Shown: positions 10,563-21,639, counted from the first letter of the stretch. The stretch: 64,000 nt of DNA from Astropecten irregularis (GCA_963971285.1 OZ020244.1:13826001-13890000), one strand, 5' to 3'. The notes: generated by a model from the letters alone, not told the origin. Made by a program: numbers and translations.

Positions 10563-11806
10563 TCAAACAAACCTGTTTTGAACCTGACCTACACTGATTT
10601 CAGTGAAATTTGGTATGCTAATTGGACTCCCTGAGAAACCCCCAGAACTCTTTTAGGTACGGTTTAATGAACTTTTGACTAATAAAGACGATCTGTTTCA
10701 TCCATATCTCCAGATATGAAGCACAGAAATAAATACATTTATTATTGAATGATACATTTTACATCATGCTAAAGTATTTTCTAATGGCCTTCATTTTGTA
10801 AAAATTTAACCAAAATTCTTTTTAAGGTACGTTAAAATTTAACCTTTGACCTCGATTTAAATTTTTTTTTAAATATCTTTTTAGGTTAACATACTAAAGA
10901 ACATCTCAAGAAAAAATTGTAGTGGGCGCTCATATACATGCATTATAAACACTAAACCTTAATAAATCGGGGGGGGGGGTACTTGTCATCCAGGCATGTT
11001 AAATAACCTAGTCATCTCCATCAGACTTTCAAAATAAATGGCTGCAAAGGAAATTAAATTTGGAACAAAAAAATCTGCATGGAGATGACTAGGTAAGTCA
11101 GTTCTGGATGACGGGTTCATGTACACTAGTCCCCCCCCCCGGAAGATATCCATTGGGCCTGGTGTTTGAAATGCAGCAACATTAAAAAAATTAAGCTTGT
11201 GCTTTTGTACAGTTTTGTAGTTATGCTTACTTGAAAATTGCTAGAAAGGTCAAAATACTTCTTTTTTTTGCACGAACGCATTAATATACATGGATTACAT
11301 GTACATAAGTATACGTACAGTGCGCATGTTGATGCATATTATTTTACAGGTTTTATCACCGACATCCGATGTTTTGTAGAATAATTCCAAAACAACTGTT
11401 TTGAGCGCCCACTCCAAATTTTTCTGGAGACATTCCTTACATGTTAAGCTAAAATTTAAAAGAGATCGCCATTTTTTTAAATACGCATTTTTTCAATGGA
11501 GGTCAAAGGTCAAATTTTAAAGTACTTTTTGGTGATACATGAAATAATGGTTTTATTTTACAAAATAAATTCCATATAAGAGCTTTAGAATGATGTAAAA
11601 TTGATCTCTGTAAAATCTTTGCTTCTGGAGATATGGCTGTTTGAATGCTGCGGGTCGTGCTAATTAGTAAAAAGTTCTTTTACACGTATCTCAAAAAGTT
11701 ATGGACCAAATTGCATAAAAAATCTGTGGTTTCTCAGGTAGTCCTACTAGCATACCAAATTTCATTGAAATCTGTGTTGGCCGGGTTCCAAAGCATGTTG
11801 GTTTGA
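10563..11806. mobile_element. 1.24-kb foldback element with ~380-bp arms
   Basis: The left arm (about 10563-10945) is the imperfect reverse complement of the right arm (about 11400-11806). Anchors include GAAATTTGGTATGCT against AGCATACCAAATTTC, CATATCTCCAGATATG against GGAGATATGG, TTTGACCTC against GAGGTCAAA, and GTGGGCGCTCA against TGAGCGCCCAC. Divergence between arms is substantial, so the element is old. No coding sequence is seen. A second foldback sits in its centre. Confidence 0.7.
10967..11143. mobile_element. nested foldback bounded by G and C tracts
   Basis: Inside the larger foldback, an eleven-base G run followed by GTCATCCAG opposes CTGGATGAC and a ten-base C run. CCTAGTCATCTCCAT opposes ATGGAGATGACTAGG. 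The interior is about 75 bp. This looks like a younger insertion in the older palindrome. Confidence 0.65.
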
Positions 11807-12600
11807 CATGGAATGACCCATATGTCGGGCCAAATGCTTGTCATAGGCCTAAATGCAATTTTTGAGCATGCATAGATAAATGCCTGCTTTCAGCAACAAC
11901 TGGGGCATAAGGTGATGTTGTATCATTCACAAAAGATATTGAAAAAATAAGTAAAATTGATACAACCAATGTAAGCACTTCCAAACCGAAAGAAAAATAA
12001 CCTGGACAAATTCATCAGCCATTTCTAGTTTCTACGCAGTCGTAGGCCTACTCATTCATATAGTCACTCATAAGTCATAGGCCTAAATTAGCCTTAGCAC
12101 TGGCCTACCTCGTTGCAGAGCTAGTAGTAGTACTGCTGGTGCTACCACTTACGTTACATCTTGGCCTTGAAGCAGAAGAGGTAGGAGGCCTTGCACACGC
12201 CCTGTTAGAGCTAGTACACGCTTAATCCAGGGTAGCTGCTCCGGTTGTGCAAATACTCGGACCAAGAGTACTACTAGGCCTACTAGTAGTAGTACTTGTA
12301 CTAAGCCTGTGTGTAGTAGCAGGCCTGGATGCACCGCCGGTAGTACTAACGTTAATGCTAGGCCAACTTATGTCAGGCCAAAACTCTGTCGAGTGCAACT
12401 AATAATCGGTTTGCCGTATCCTCACTTATCATGGCGATTCTTTAATTAGTACCAATTGAAGAAAGACAGTAACAATAACAGTCTGGATGAAGAGAGAAAA
12501 AGTTTCCTTTGTATGCGATATGCAGTCTTAGATTCGAGATAGGCGCAGCCTAGATCGCATGCGCAGCAGATTATGCACGCCGCCCTAAACGTTGGCGATT
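11807..12600. other. non-coding stretch with ACTAGT/GTAGTA-rich patch
   Basis: Bases 12120-12360 are rich in AGTAGTACT words and code for a serine and threonine-rich stretch on the minus strand (about 12375-12230) that is broken by stops. A consensus donor-like GTAAGT at 12155-12150 on the minus strand is the only gene-like sign. I do not call an exon here. Confidence 0.3.
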
Positions 12601-13080
12601 GTTTGGTTCGTTTCAGTTTGTCCTTTGATCGTTTCGTTTTCTCATTCAACGTTTTCTGTTTTCTATTGATCGCTCGGCACTATATGCTTTGATCATTTTC
12701 GTTTTGTTGTTTGACCGTTTGAGGTTTTTATCGTTCGTGTTTACAATACTTTGATCGTTGGCCACTGTCCTTTGATTGTCAGTTTTGTCTGTTGATCGTT
12801 TGGTTCTGTCCTTTGATTGTTTTAATTTTGTTTTTGATCGTTTGAGGTTTTTATTGCTCGTTTGGCAAAACTGTTGTCTGTATGAATGCTGAGCTTCGTT
12901 TATTTTTCTGTTATACGTTTTCATGTAACTTTATTAATATTCTCGATGTCTCATTTATGAGCATTTTCTTTGCTTAGTATTATAAATTGTAATCTTCGTT
13001 TGCCTTTTTTTACTATTCGTTTTGTAATTGTGACTTTCGTTTGTCTTTTTTATCATTCGTTTTTAAAATATTAATTTTGG
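12600..13080. repeat. degenerate tandem repeat, TTTGATCGTTTG words
   Basis: Words such as TTTGATCGTTTG, TTTGATTGTT and GTTGATCGTTTGG recur every 20-30 bp, with poorly conserved spacing. On the minus strand they read as lysine, arginine, serine and asparagine-rich open frames (for example KRSKDKLKRTK), which I regard as a by-product of the repeat. Confidence 0.55.
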
Positions 13081-13159
13081 CCTTAAAGGCGCTCAATTCA
13101 AATGGTCTCATCATACTGCCTACATTATTTTTATCCTCTCCATTTTAATTAATCATGGA

Positions 13160-13662
13160 TTAATCATGAACATCCATTTCTCTTAATAGTGTCAACATAT
13201 TATGCAAGGCATTGGCTGGCTTGATGTCACGGTGGACGATTCCTAAGCTATGCAATTCTTTGAGGCCGTTTAAAAACCCGTGGCATATCTTCATCCTGCC
13301 CTCGTCTGTGCGATGTTTGTCAGCCAATGGGATTTGCAGTTGCTCTTCCACAACTTCTTGAACATTCATTTCACATAACTTGGATATGAGATAATTATGT
13401 GAAATCGTCGTCATGTTCAATGCTGAAAGTCTTCACGACATTTTTTATCTTGAAGACTTCCCAGAATTTCGACTTCTCTTCCAACAATGTCAGTATAGAC
13501 ACGTTTCACAGCAGCAGCAACCTGTTTCTCGCCGAATAAGCAGAGATAGATTTTGGAGCCATTACAACCCTCGGCAACAGCAAGTTGTTTACTAAAGGTC
13601 ACTTGTCCAACACGCTTTTTGTTCGTTGTGTCCATTAGTTCTTGGAGGTTTGATGCCCATCT
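13160..13662 (-). pseudogene. IRE1/RNase L-like protein kinase fragment
   Basis: The region opens after a splice acceptor (CTTTCAG before 13662) with RWASNLQELMD, then VGQVTFSKQLAVAEGCNG (a glycine-loop-like segment), VAAAVKRVY (VAVK lysine) and REVEILGSL. After two frameshifts near 13417-13395 it continues EMNVQEVVEE, then LKELHSLGIVHRDIKPAN at about 13235. VKR, REV..L and HSLGIVHRDIKP are the pattern of the IRE1/RNase L kinase group. The copy stops shortly after the HRD box, so the DFG half is missing. It is a truncated pseudogene; a nearly identical acceptor context recurs at 22.63 kb. Confidence 0.65.
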
Positions 13663-13940
13663 CTGAAAGTATGATACAAAACAAATTGCAGTATGTAATA
13701 GGGATTACTTTTACTGGAAATAAAATAATTTCAATTTAGGGGCCATTGGTTTGTTTGGCTTCCAAAGTCTAACAAAAAAAAAGCAATCTTAATTTCATAA
13801 TTTTTGTAAATGACAATAAAATCTCAACAGTCTTGTTTTTAACTTTGAGCTATTCTACACTTCAAGGCTGCAATTTTAGTCGAATTTAGAATCCGTTTCC
13901 TTCTGTATTCTCATTAGAGGATTTTCATGAATGAAGATAA
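13650..13940. repeat. duplicated segment, copy 1
   Basis: From GATGCCCATCTCTGAAAGTA the sequence runs parallel to 22618-22875, including ACAAATTGCAGTATGTAA, TTTAACTTTGAGCTATTCTA and TTCCTTCTGTATTCTCATTAG. It comprises the splice acceptor of the kinase exon and its upstream intron (minus strand). The copies differ by substitutions and small indels. Confidence 0.7.
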
Positions 13941-14790
13941 ATGAATACATTTTTTGTGTAATGCTATAAACATAAGGTTTATATTCTTCCCTAACATACC
14001 TCACGGTATGCAAGACGATCAGACGATTCCCGTGGAGAAATGGGTATAAAAACCGTTTTGAAAAGGGTCTTTAAATGGGTTTGACGACCAGTTAAAAGAT
14101 CCAATGATTGTCAAATCCAGCACGAGGGGATACAAAGTGTACAAGGAGACCAAAACACATATAAAAACAAGGAATGGAACGAGATTTAATTTCGTCATAC
14201 ATTGACCTACAAATTTTAATAATCAACAATAACAAAACTTCAATTTGAAATTAACAAAAATTGTCACACCGGTTAAGAATGGTGAATGAAACAGTGAATC
14301 TAAGAAAAAATTCGACAATGATAAATTGAATAAGATAACCTCAAAGGATGGTAATGAACCGAGTATTAAAAAAAAATAAGAACCTACATGTAGGTCAAAA
14401 TTCATATCGATTATTCATATTTCATATGGAATGAAATTATTTAATCATTTCTTTTTTAAATTGGAGATCAAAGTGAACTTACAGGACCGAAATTTCTAGA
14501 TAACTTGAAACTTGAAGTGTTAACTTGAAGTGTTGACAATTGATTAAATATTAGTGAAAAGAAATGGAAATTGGTTTGTAGTGAATTAATTTATAACAAT
14601 TCATTGTAACTGAGAAGGACATAAAGTAATTAATCAATGTTCTAAAAAAGAAAGTTTATCAAATCAAATAATAAGTCTAATGGTGAAAAAGAAGTTTACA
14701 TCCATTTGCCCTTGAATCAAAATGTTTACGTAACTGATATCTGGTAATTGAAAAAATTAAAAAAAAAAATTGTAAATAATTAGTGGTCGT
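13941..14790. other. non-coding stretch
   Basis: AT-rich sequence between the duplicated segment and the repeats downstream of the Penelope-like element. No gene seen. Confidence 0.3.
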
Positions 14791-15330
14791 GGTCGACACC
14801 GAATCTTAGGAAATATTTTAAAAACCAGTGTAGTTTATAAAATATTGATAATTAATGGAAAATCGAAACGCGGGCCATCATTTAAGAAGTAACAGAAGTA
14901 GAGGTAATAACTTGTCTCACTTCGCGAAGCGAGCAGCTACTTCATAAAAATGTTCACTCTGGTTAAAATTGTAGATTGGAGAATGATTTGAGGAAATGTA
15001 TTTGTTTATCAACCAACGGTATTAAGAATAATTTTTAAGAGGAACATGCGCTGGTTTCCAAACAGTGGTAGCTATAAGATATTGGTAATTTTTAGGAATT
15101 AGAAATGCGGGGCCATCACGTTAGAAGTAGAAGAAGTAGTGGTCAACACCATGTCTCACTCCATAAAGCGAGCAGCTTTATAAAAACTGTATGTTGGTTA
15201 TAATTTTTGAGAGAAAATGTATTTCTTTATCAATCAATGGTATAAGGACATTTTTAAGATGATAATGCGCCGGTTTCTAAACAGCGGTAGCTAGAAAATG
15301 TTGATAATTAGAGGGGTTATGGTGGTTAAT
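14790..15330. repeat. about 240-bp tandem repeat, 2.2 copies
   Basis: The block with GCGGGCCATCA, GTCTCACTTCGCGAAGCGAG and CAGCTAC returns about 235-240 bp later as GCGGGGCCATCA and GTCTCACTCCATAAAGCGAG. A third partial unit (GCGCCGGTTTCTAAACAGCGGTAGCTAG) follows. It lies just beyond the 3' end of the Penelope-like ORFs and may be the element's repeated tail. The word TTTAGAAACCGGCGCA also occurs inverted at 19743-19758, at the edge of the segment that splits the element. Confidence 0.55.
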
Positions 15331-15418
15331 CAATGGAAGGATGCGACTTCATAGTGTAAGGCTCGACTAGTGCAGTAGAGTTATTTTAATTTAGGAAAAT
15401 TCGTGGAAATGACGCTAT

Positions 15419-15709
15419 TCATAAGTTTAAGCCTTTGGGAGCGTTTGTATTTATAAAAAAAATTCTTGGCCAATGAAATATTGTTATAACTCTGTTGAAT
15501 GGGATTTTACAGAAAACTTTTTCGTCTTGTTTATTTAGGAGGCGCAGTCTTGGATTGTTCTTTTTCTCGTAAGGGAGAAAGTTCTGTTTAAAAAAACCCA
15601 ATGGGTATCCGCACTTAATGAGTCTTAATTTGAAAAGTTCAAGAATGTGATTATAATCATGTAAATTGGCAGAATGCGATCTATAGCGGTGACATTCTCT
15701 TTTGATCAC
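15419..15709 (-). pseudogene. Penelope-like RT, C-terminal part
   Basis: This frame shows HRYRSHSANLHDYNHILELF and KLRLIKCGYP, the R..S......Y......L..RL...GYP signature that lies after the palm in Penelope-like RTs, then a short FNRVITIFHWPRIF segment. No endonuclease domain follows before the tandem repeats at 15.33 kb, so this may be an endonuclease-lacking lineage or a truncated copy. Confidence 0.6.
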
Positions 15710-15821
15710 ACTTTTGAGAATACAAGGATGGTGGTTGGATTTGTGATTAAAATATGTGAATTTTTGAAAGAGTTTCTAAAAAATACGGAAATGTATTTGG
15801 TTATGGACTAAGGTGTGGTGG

Positions 15822-16515
15822 TCAATGGAGAGCGTGAGGTCGAGGAAGTTCAGAGTTTTGTTGTTGACTCTGAAGTTGATTTAGGATACAGGGCCGATAA
15901 GTTTTTATTGACGTACGGTAAGAAAAGGCGGTGTCGTTGCGGGTGTTAATAATTCCGTCGTCAATATACCTCATGAAAAGGAGAATATTACCGCGTTTAA
16001 AAGAGGACCAAAACTTTAATTCCCTGTGGGCAAGAACCAGGTTGGCGATTTGCGCGGATTGATAGCTGCCCATCTGCACTCCTTTGTTTTGCTTGAAGAG
16101 ACTTTTGCCGACTGAAAATTTGCTGAAATCACTGGTGAAATTGTGTAATTTAAACAAGTATGAAAAGTTTTCATGCGATAGATTGCAGAGTGCAGTGATT
16201 TTGAATAGTGCAGTATAAATATCTCCAGGTAAGATATTACAGACTTTCAAAGTCAAACGAAACGAAGGAAACGTCATCGTGGTAAGAGATGTCAAGGGCG
16301 CGCACGGAGTCTATAAGTTGTAGAGAATTGGTAATGATAGGCCAAGGAAATTTGATATCGATGAATTCTATTTTTTTAATGTGTAGCACGTCATATGATG
16401 ATATGCAAATGTTTAATTTGCGTATGGTACGCACTGGCCTGAAACCACTTTCCCAACCTCTCAATCCTTCATGCGTACGTAGTTTATGGATGGCTCCAAA
16501 GCATTTTGGTTTCAT
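15822..16515 (-). pseudogene. Penelope-like reverse transcriptase core
   Basis: Two overlapping frames are needed. The first (16515-16237) reads KPKCFGAIHKLRT, SGFRPVRTI and ends SFDFESL, matching RT motifs 1-3 (the catalytic aspartate of motif A is in FDFESL). The second (16295-15822) reads KQNKGVQMGSYQSAQIANL, RT motif B, then FMRYIDDGIIN with the YIDD catalytic pair at about 15980-15960. The catalytic residues are intact but the frame is not. Confidence 0.75.
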
Positions 16516-16567
16516 TTGAGTGCTTTAAATAGCACTGGGTAATGTGATTTCTATTTCTTCCTTGCAG

Positions 16568-16633
16568 AAAACCATCAAGTAGCTGCAAAGAACCTTCCTG
16601 GCAATTCTGGCCCCAGAACGTCTGCTGCAACAA
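16568..16633 (+). CDS. small exon candidate
   Basis: A strong acceptor (TTTCTATTTCTTCCTTGCAG) and a donor (GTAAGA) bound 66 bases. In the better frame they read NHQVAAKNLPGNSGPRTSAA. No family is recognised. It lies 490 bp upstream of a domain fragment on the same strand, so both may come from one gene. Confidence 0.35.
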
Positions 16634-17121
16634 GTAAGAAAGACAGCTTGAGATTTGTTTTCAATAACATGCAAGTTTTGTAACCTCAGGAATGGCAAGC
16701 CTAACGTTGCAACTCATCCTAGCATAATTTAAGACATACCATCTTACTGAAAAAAGGGAAACATTCAAATATAAAAAATATTATGACATAACAAGTTCTT
16801 TAAAAAAAAAAAAAGGTTGCAAAACTGAACGAATGTTAAATTTATTTAAGATGGTGTTAAGCTTTTGCAATGTCCTTTTGTTTAGCAACACAGCTGACTC
16901 TGCCAAGTTAGTGTGAAGGTCTTATGTTCCTTAAAAAAACATTTATGTATGATTTGACGTATTTGTGACACATCCATACAGCAATTTCTAAGAATAATTT
17001 GATGTTTCCTACAGGCAGTAGAGTGTCTATTATTGATGTTGTAAGATCAGAGAAATTGTTAAAGTAAATTCTTTCTTCTCTGTGTACCAGACAGCACCCC
17101 CTGCCTTGTTTAATTACATAA

Positions 17122-17289
17122 GAGGCTGTTGATGAGTTCTTTGCTGGGCATATTCGCCGCCATAAAGTTCCACAGAAGAATGAATGTGTATCTGCTCAAA
17201 GAAGGTTCCCCTTCCTTCAGGCAACCGAGTGGACAAAAATCAAATTCAGGGTTGCTAACCTAATTAAAAAAAGCAAGGGTCCTGAATAG
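17122..17289 (+). pseudogene. C-terminal DNA-binding-like repeat fragment
   Basis: The frame reads EAVDEFFAGHIRRHKVPQKN, then EC, then LQATEWTKIKFRVANLIKK and a stop. The pattern (A-V-x-x-F...VP.K.EC......W..IK..V.N.I) matches a short C-terminal module seen in many uncharacterised fish and invertebrate proteins, often next to zinc fingers. A stop codon lies directly upstream in frame, so the piece is either a terminal exon with an unseen acceptor or a pseudogene fragment. Confidence 0.45.
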
Positions 17290-17390
17290 TCTTTCTGGGA
17301 TTTTATGTTTTGTGTGTGTGCACCATCAACTTTTGAGCTGTGTTGTAGCTTCAGTGAATCATACAGAAATCACAATGGCACTTAGCTTAA

Positions 17391-17630
17391 ATCTCTGGTA
17401 TAGCCAGACTCTTGGCAGAGTTTAGCAAACTTAGATCTCAATCCCCAGTCAGCATGTCTGCTCCATATTTTGTATATGTGGAATATCATTCAGCTAAGCA
17501 GATAACTTAAGTTTTACTTGTCTGGCTGAATGACATCCTACAAAGGCAGAATATGGAGAAAAGAGGCTGTCTGGGGAATAAGGTGTAGATTTGCTAATTA
17601 CACTGCCAAGAACCTGGCCCTACCAGAGAT
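17391..17630. mobile_element. PIF/Harbinger-like MITE
   Basis: The segment begins ATCTCTGGTA and ends TACCAGAGAT, with TAA on both sides (17388-17390 and 17631-17633). The arms (CCAGACTCTTGGCAG against CTGCCAAGAACCTGG; TTTAGCAAA against TTTGCTAA) pair imperfectly over about 70 bp. A 3-bp TAA duplication fits PIF/Harbinger. Confidence 0.6.
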
Positions 17631-17783
17631 TAAACTCTGGTTATGAGTATTACCATGCGATATGGTTCTCTAATAGTATTACATTTTGAAAAAGGCTAAA
17701 AGATAGATTGTTTTATTGTAAAGAATACATGCAGTGATCAGTTGTGACTTAAATTTTATAGTTTTTTTTATAAGGTTACTATA

Positions 17784-18269
17784 CAGTGTGTCCCCCAAAA
17801 AACGATACCCATTTCTAAAGATAATGAAAGGAAATTGCATGTATTCAGCTATTTGCTTTTTTTTCTCTTGCATTCAATATCTCCCTGGGCATATTCTGAC
17901 CCAATTTCAATGCAGTCCATTCATGCATCACCGAGCAATATACTGATGATTGTCTGGAAAAAGTACATTTTGCTGCCATTACAAATGAGTGACAATGGTG
18001 GTTATCCTAGCTGTGATCTGTGTTGAGTGAACACAACTATAAGAATACTAAGATAACCAACATTGTCACTCTATTGTAATGGCAGCAAACTTGACTTTTC
18101 CAGACAATCAGTGATTGCTCAGTGATGCATGAATGGATTGCAATGAAATTTCGTCAGAACGCCCTGGGAGATACTGAATGCAATAGAGTAAAACATGATA
18201 TAGCTGCAGACATACAATTTCTTTTCATATTTTTGTTTAAATGGGTATCGTTTTTTGGGGGACAAACTG
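17784..18269. mobile_element. Tc1/mariner-like MITE
   Basis: It begins CAGTGTGTCCCCCAAAAAAC and ends with the inverse (GTTTTTTGGGGGACAAACTG), with TA at both sides (17782-17783 and 18270-18271). The inverted similarity extends through almost the whole element (for example TTGTCTGGAAAAAG against CTTTTCCAGACAA, near the centre). TA duplication and CAGT termini suggest a Tc1/mariner-type MITE. Confidence 0.8.
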
Positions 18270-18271
18270 TA

Positions 18272-19790
18272 TACTTTAAGCTCGTTAATGGTTTTCATTT
18301 AATCCTTGCCTTGTGGTTTCAACAAAGAAAAAAAAAAGACTACCTGACCACAGTATTAAGGCTTTTTATTTTAATCTACTGTAATAACTTCCGAGTTATT
18401 ACACTTATTGTTCAGCGTTTTGCAATATGGTGCAAAATATCTTGTAAAATTATATCATGATTTTGAAGTACCTATATTTTAATTTCACGGGGACCAGTCC
18501 ACCTTTGCCACATGGTAACCAGTTACTACACATCATAAGGAAGATGGTCAATGTCTATTTCATTGCTTTAATTATGAGAATACACCCGCTATAGGCAATG
18601 GATTTGAACACGAAACACTGCAAGCAGCATGTTCCCCGTATAACGGGACGTACCATTTTTAAGGGGGGTGGTCAATGATGTAGATGTTGGGATGGGCCGG
18701 GACTTAGCAAAAACACAATACGTACGTGCGTGCGTGTACATGTGACTCTACAGTACATGTTAGTTCAGACTCTCTTAACTTCAAGCATAATTTGTGGATA
18801 CTTATTTCGTTTTTCAATTGTTTATAAATGTAAACGTGAAGATGAACAAGGGCATATATGCTACTAGTACTACATGTATAACCTTTGCCATGCTTAGGGG
18901 TTGTAATTTTTGACATTTGATTTCAAGACAGACATTTAATCCACAGTTCATTTAGACACTGGAAGCAGCTCTAATTTCTTTCCAGGAACAAGTTTATTAA
19001 TTTTATTATGTATTCAGTTTCAATTATTTCAACAAATTCAAAACGCTTAATTATAGCATGACTCAATATAATTATTTAACAGTGAATGTCAATTAAGTTC
19101 TGATACAGAATATCACTATCTGTTCCACTAAAACATTTTGCAGATAAACGTCAATTTCCATTTCAAAAAAATTAATTTCACAACGCTTCAGAGCAGTTCA
19201 TTAAGCCATTTTAAATAAGGCGTGCCGAGTGCATATTGAATCCACAGTTTGTACAAAGTTGCACGAATATACCTGAAGTATTATAAACATACACAGAAAA
19301 TTTTTTTTATTACATTGTAAAAAAAGACACAAAGTGTAATGAATTCAATATTTGTGATCTAATTATTGCATCGTAATGAACTGTAAATATTATTTCACAA
19401 CTCTTAAAGTGTTACAGTGTAGGTCTGTTATCAATTTCAAAAAATCTTTACAATTTTAATTAAACACAAATATGCCACAGTACTTTTAGTGGGAAAATAA
19501 TTGTTTCCACACATCATACTGGCTAGACCAATGTTTTCAAATGCCATGTCTTTGCATTGTGGCCGACTGCGTGACAAAGTGAACATCTGATGTCATACTT
19601 TTCTTTGCAGCTTTATCTGGTTTTTGGCAAGCCACAGTTTTCTGTTTTGTTTCCTCATTAACTGCTAAAGTGCCTGAATACCCTGCTAATGGTTTTGTGC
19701 TTTAAATGCTAAGAGAAGGTGATTAAGTCTACAACCTAAGATTTTAGAAACCGGCGCAGTGACCCAGCTATGAGCAGTAAAAATTGGATT
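18272..19790. other. non-coding stretch
   Basis: AT-rich sequence without recognised genes. 18640-18920 is slightly more GC-rich but shows no coding pattern. Confidence 0.3.
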
Positions 19791-19799
19791 TCCTTTTAA

Positions 19800-20290
19800 T
19801 TATTTCTCGTTCTGTGATGGGGGAGGGTTGGTTAGCTTGTTAATTGTCGTCAAATCAGAGTTTGCATAGAGTGGAGAATTATCTCTAAAGATTTCTTGTA
19901 AATGCTTGCGGGCCGTCATGAGGGAATTCACCTTATTTTTGTCAATTTTACCTGCATATGAGTATGTGTCCGAATTTAATTGTCTTTCATATTCTTGAAT
20001 ATACCAACTAAAGTTGTTGAAGCAGAGGCCCATATTCTTATCTGAGATTATGATGACTATATTCTTGTCCATAGGTAGTTTCTTTATATCCTTGATATTA
20101 TTTGCTGTCACACATTATGCTTGGCGAAGGGTTTCTCGAAATTTGATAGAGGTGTATTATTTAATTCGTCCAAGACAGATTGAGTATAATCGAAAGTATT
20201 CTTGTATACATTGGGGTTACTAATAGCATCGAGGAAGGAGGGGAGTTTGATTTTTTTCTTTAATTTGAAGGAATTCGTTTTAGTAGTAGG
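19800..20290 (-). pseudogene. Penelope-like element, RT N-terminal extension
   Basis: The frame is open from about 20290 (KLKKKIKLPSFLDAI) through to 19802. KNIVIIISDKNMGLCFNNFS, then YIQEYERQL, correspond to the conserved 'DKG-G-V' block and the Y..E..RQL helix before the RT fingers. It ends PPPSQNE, where the RT should follow; instead the 3.3-kb insertion begins. The sequence resumes at 16517 with KPKCFGAIHKL. Confidence 0.7.
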
Positions 20291-20302
20291 AAGAAGAGGG
20301 CG

Positions 20303-20887
20303 TCAATACTTTTTACTTTTGATTAGGAGGTGTCTGAGGGAAAGAGTGATTGCCCGATGCAGTTTGTACTTGTGAGATGAGGGATCTTCACTAGGGTCGG
20401 TGGGAATGAAGCTGGGACCGCAATTAATAAAATCACAGAGATCATTATTACATTGACGATTAGTGAAATTGTGAAATCTGGAAGAATCATTATATTTGGT
20501 GGTAGTAATCATTTCTTTGGCAGCTTTCTGTTGCAGCTTAATCAGTTTTTTGGCTATATCATTCTCGTGAAGACAGATTTGTTTTTTGATTAGAGACATG
20601 GCAATGCTATAGCTCCTGGAAAGAGATTTCATTTTCAACTTGTAGTTTAGTGGTCTGGAAGAGCGCAACTGATTCAATTTGTCGTAGAAAGTATCAATAA
20701 TCGCTGAGGATAAGGTTTCAATCTCTTTGCGAGTCGAATTAACAAGAGATTTAAGATTTCGGATTTCTTCATCATTGTTGTTGATTCGGTTACATTGGAC
20801 AACATTATCTTTGACACAATATTCACAATTAAAGGTACACGCCGGCTTCAAAGTCCAAAAAAATGAAGAGTGCAGAGTATAACACAA
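20303..20887 (-). pseudogene. Penelope-like element, N-terminal domain
   Basis: This open frame of 194 residues has CTFNCEYC (possible zinc-binding cysteines at about residues 17-24), a long charged helical region with a K-L-Q-Q-K type heptad pattern, and at residues 140-165 RFHNFTNRQCNNDL and CGPSFIPTDP. The last motif (F.N.S...L..GP.FIP) is the hallmark that precedes the RT in many Penelope-like proteins. It ends in a frameshift around 20300, after which the same protein continues in another frame. Confidence 0.65.
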
Positions 20888-20890
20888 TAT

Positions 20891-21225
20891 TTCTAGAACA
20901 CTGGGTGAAGGTCTTCGTGAAAAAAAATCGTTTAATTAGGGTTAATTAACGGAAATCAAAATAAGGTCAAAGGTTAGCGTATACGCATTTCCAGCCGTAA
21001 CAAGTGTTAGAAAGATGTGGCACACCAATGGTTTTAGACTGGTGCTCATAGCTGTGACTAAAATGTTGCAGCTGCCGTATGAGAATTTCAGAAACGCGAT
21101 ACACGTACGTTCAAGCCGTATGGAAAAATCAAAGGCAAAACATAAACAATTACTGAATAAGGCGAATCCGTCTGTCTGTTGCAAACATAAGACTTTTCAG
21201 AATTATTCACAGCATGTTTGTGAGT
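20891..21225. other. non-coding stretch between retroelement and satellite
   Basis: No recognised family. The plus strand is open at 21015-21236 but has no motif I can identify. Confidence 0.3.
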
Positions 21226-21625
21226 TGATGCAATGATTGTAAGTTTACATAATGATTGCGAGTTGACATAATGTTTGCGTGTAGATGCAATGTTTGCGAG
21301 TTGACGTAATGTTTACAAGTTGACGTAATGTTTGCGTGTTGATGCAATGTTTGCAAGTTGATGTAATGTTTGCGAGTTGATGTAATGTTTGCGAGTTGAC
21401 GTAATGTTTGCGAGTTGACGTAATGTTTGCTAGTTGACGGCTAGGACGCAATGTTGCGAGTTGACGTAATGTTTGCGAGTAGATGCAATGTTTGCGAGTT
21501 GACGTAATGTTTGCGAGTTGATATAATGTTTGTGAGTTGACGTAATGTTTGTGAGTTGACGCAACGTTTTCGAGTTGACGCAACAATTGCAAGTTGACGT
21601 AATGTTTGTGAGTTGACGGCTGGGA
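21226..21625. repeat. 19-bp satellite, about 20 copies
   Basis: The unit TTTGCGAGTTGACGTAATG repeats with variants (GCGTGTTGATGCAATG, GTGAGTTGACGCAACG). Two longer spacers contain GACGGCTRGGACGCAA. Because 19 is not a multiple of three, all frames of the minus strand stay open through the array, which explains the repetitive minus-strand ORFs; they are not genes. Confidence 0.85.
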
Positions 21626-21639
21626 CGCAAAGGATTTTG

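Larger units (their letters stand above)
16518..19801. other. 3.3-kb segment splitting the Penelope-like element
   Basis: The Penelope-like frame breaks at GGTTTCATTT (16508-16517) and resumes at ATTTCTCGTTC (from 19800). The ATTT at both junctions may be a short target duplication. The left border carries a hairpin, GTGCTTTAAATAGCAC. Inside are two plus-strand exon-like pieces (16568-16633 and 17122-17289), two MITEs (17391-17630 and 17784-18269) and AT-rich sequence. I cannot assign the segment to an element class. Confidence 0.5.
15400..20890 (-). mobile_element. Penelope-like retroelement, split and degenerate
   Basis: Minus-strand pieces in order are an N-terminal region (20887-20303), a conserved RT N-terminal extension (20290-19800), RT fingers (16515-16237), RT palm (16295-15822) and thumb-like end (15709-15419). 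The motifs (KxDKNMGLCF, IHKLRT with FRPV, FDFESL, KGVQMGSYQSAQIANL, RYIDD, RLIKCGYP) are in the Penelope-like order. No GIY-YIG endonuclease is recognised after the RT. Frameshifts separate the pieces, and 16518-19801 is an insertion of about 3.3 kb. Confidence 0.75.

Noticed and set aside
16510..16545. Helitron 3' end at the border of the inserted segment
   Set aside because: A hairpin is present, but the following bases do not fit the CTRR end and the other border has no TC start.
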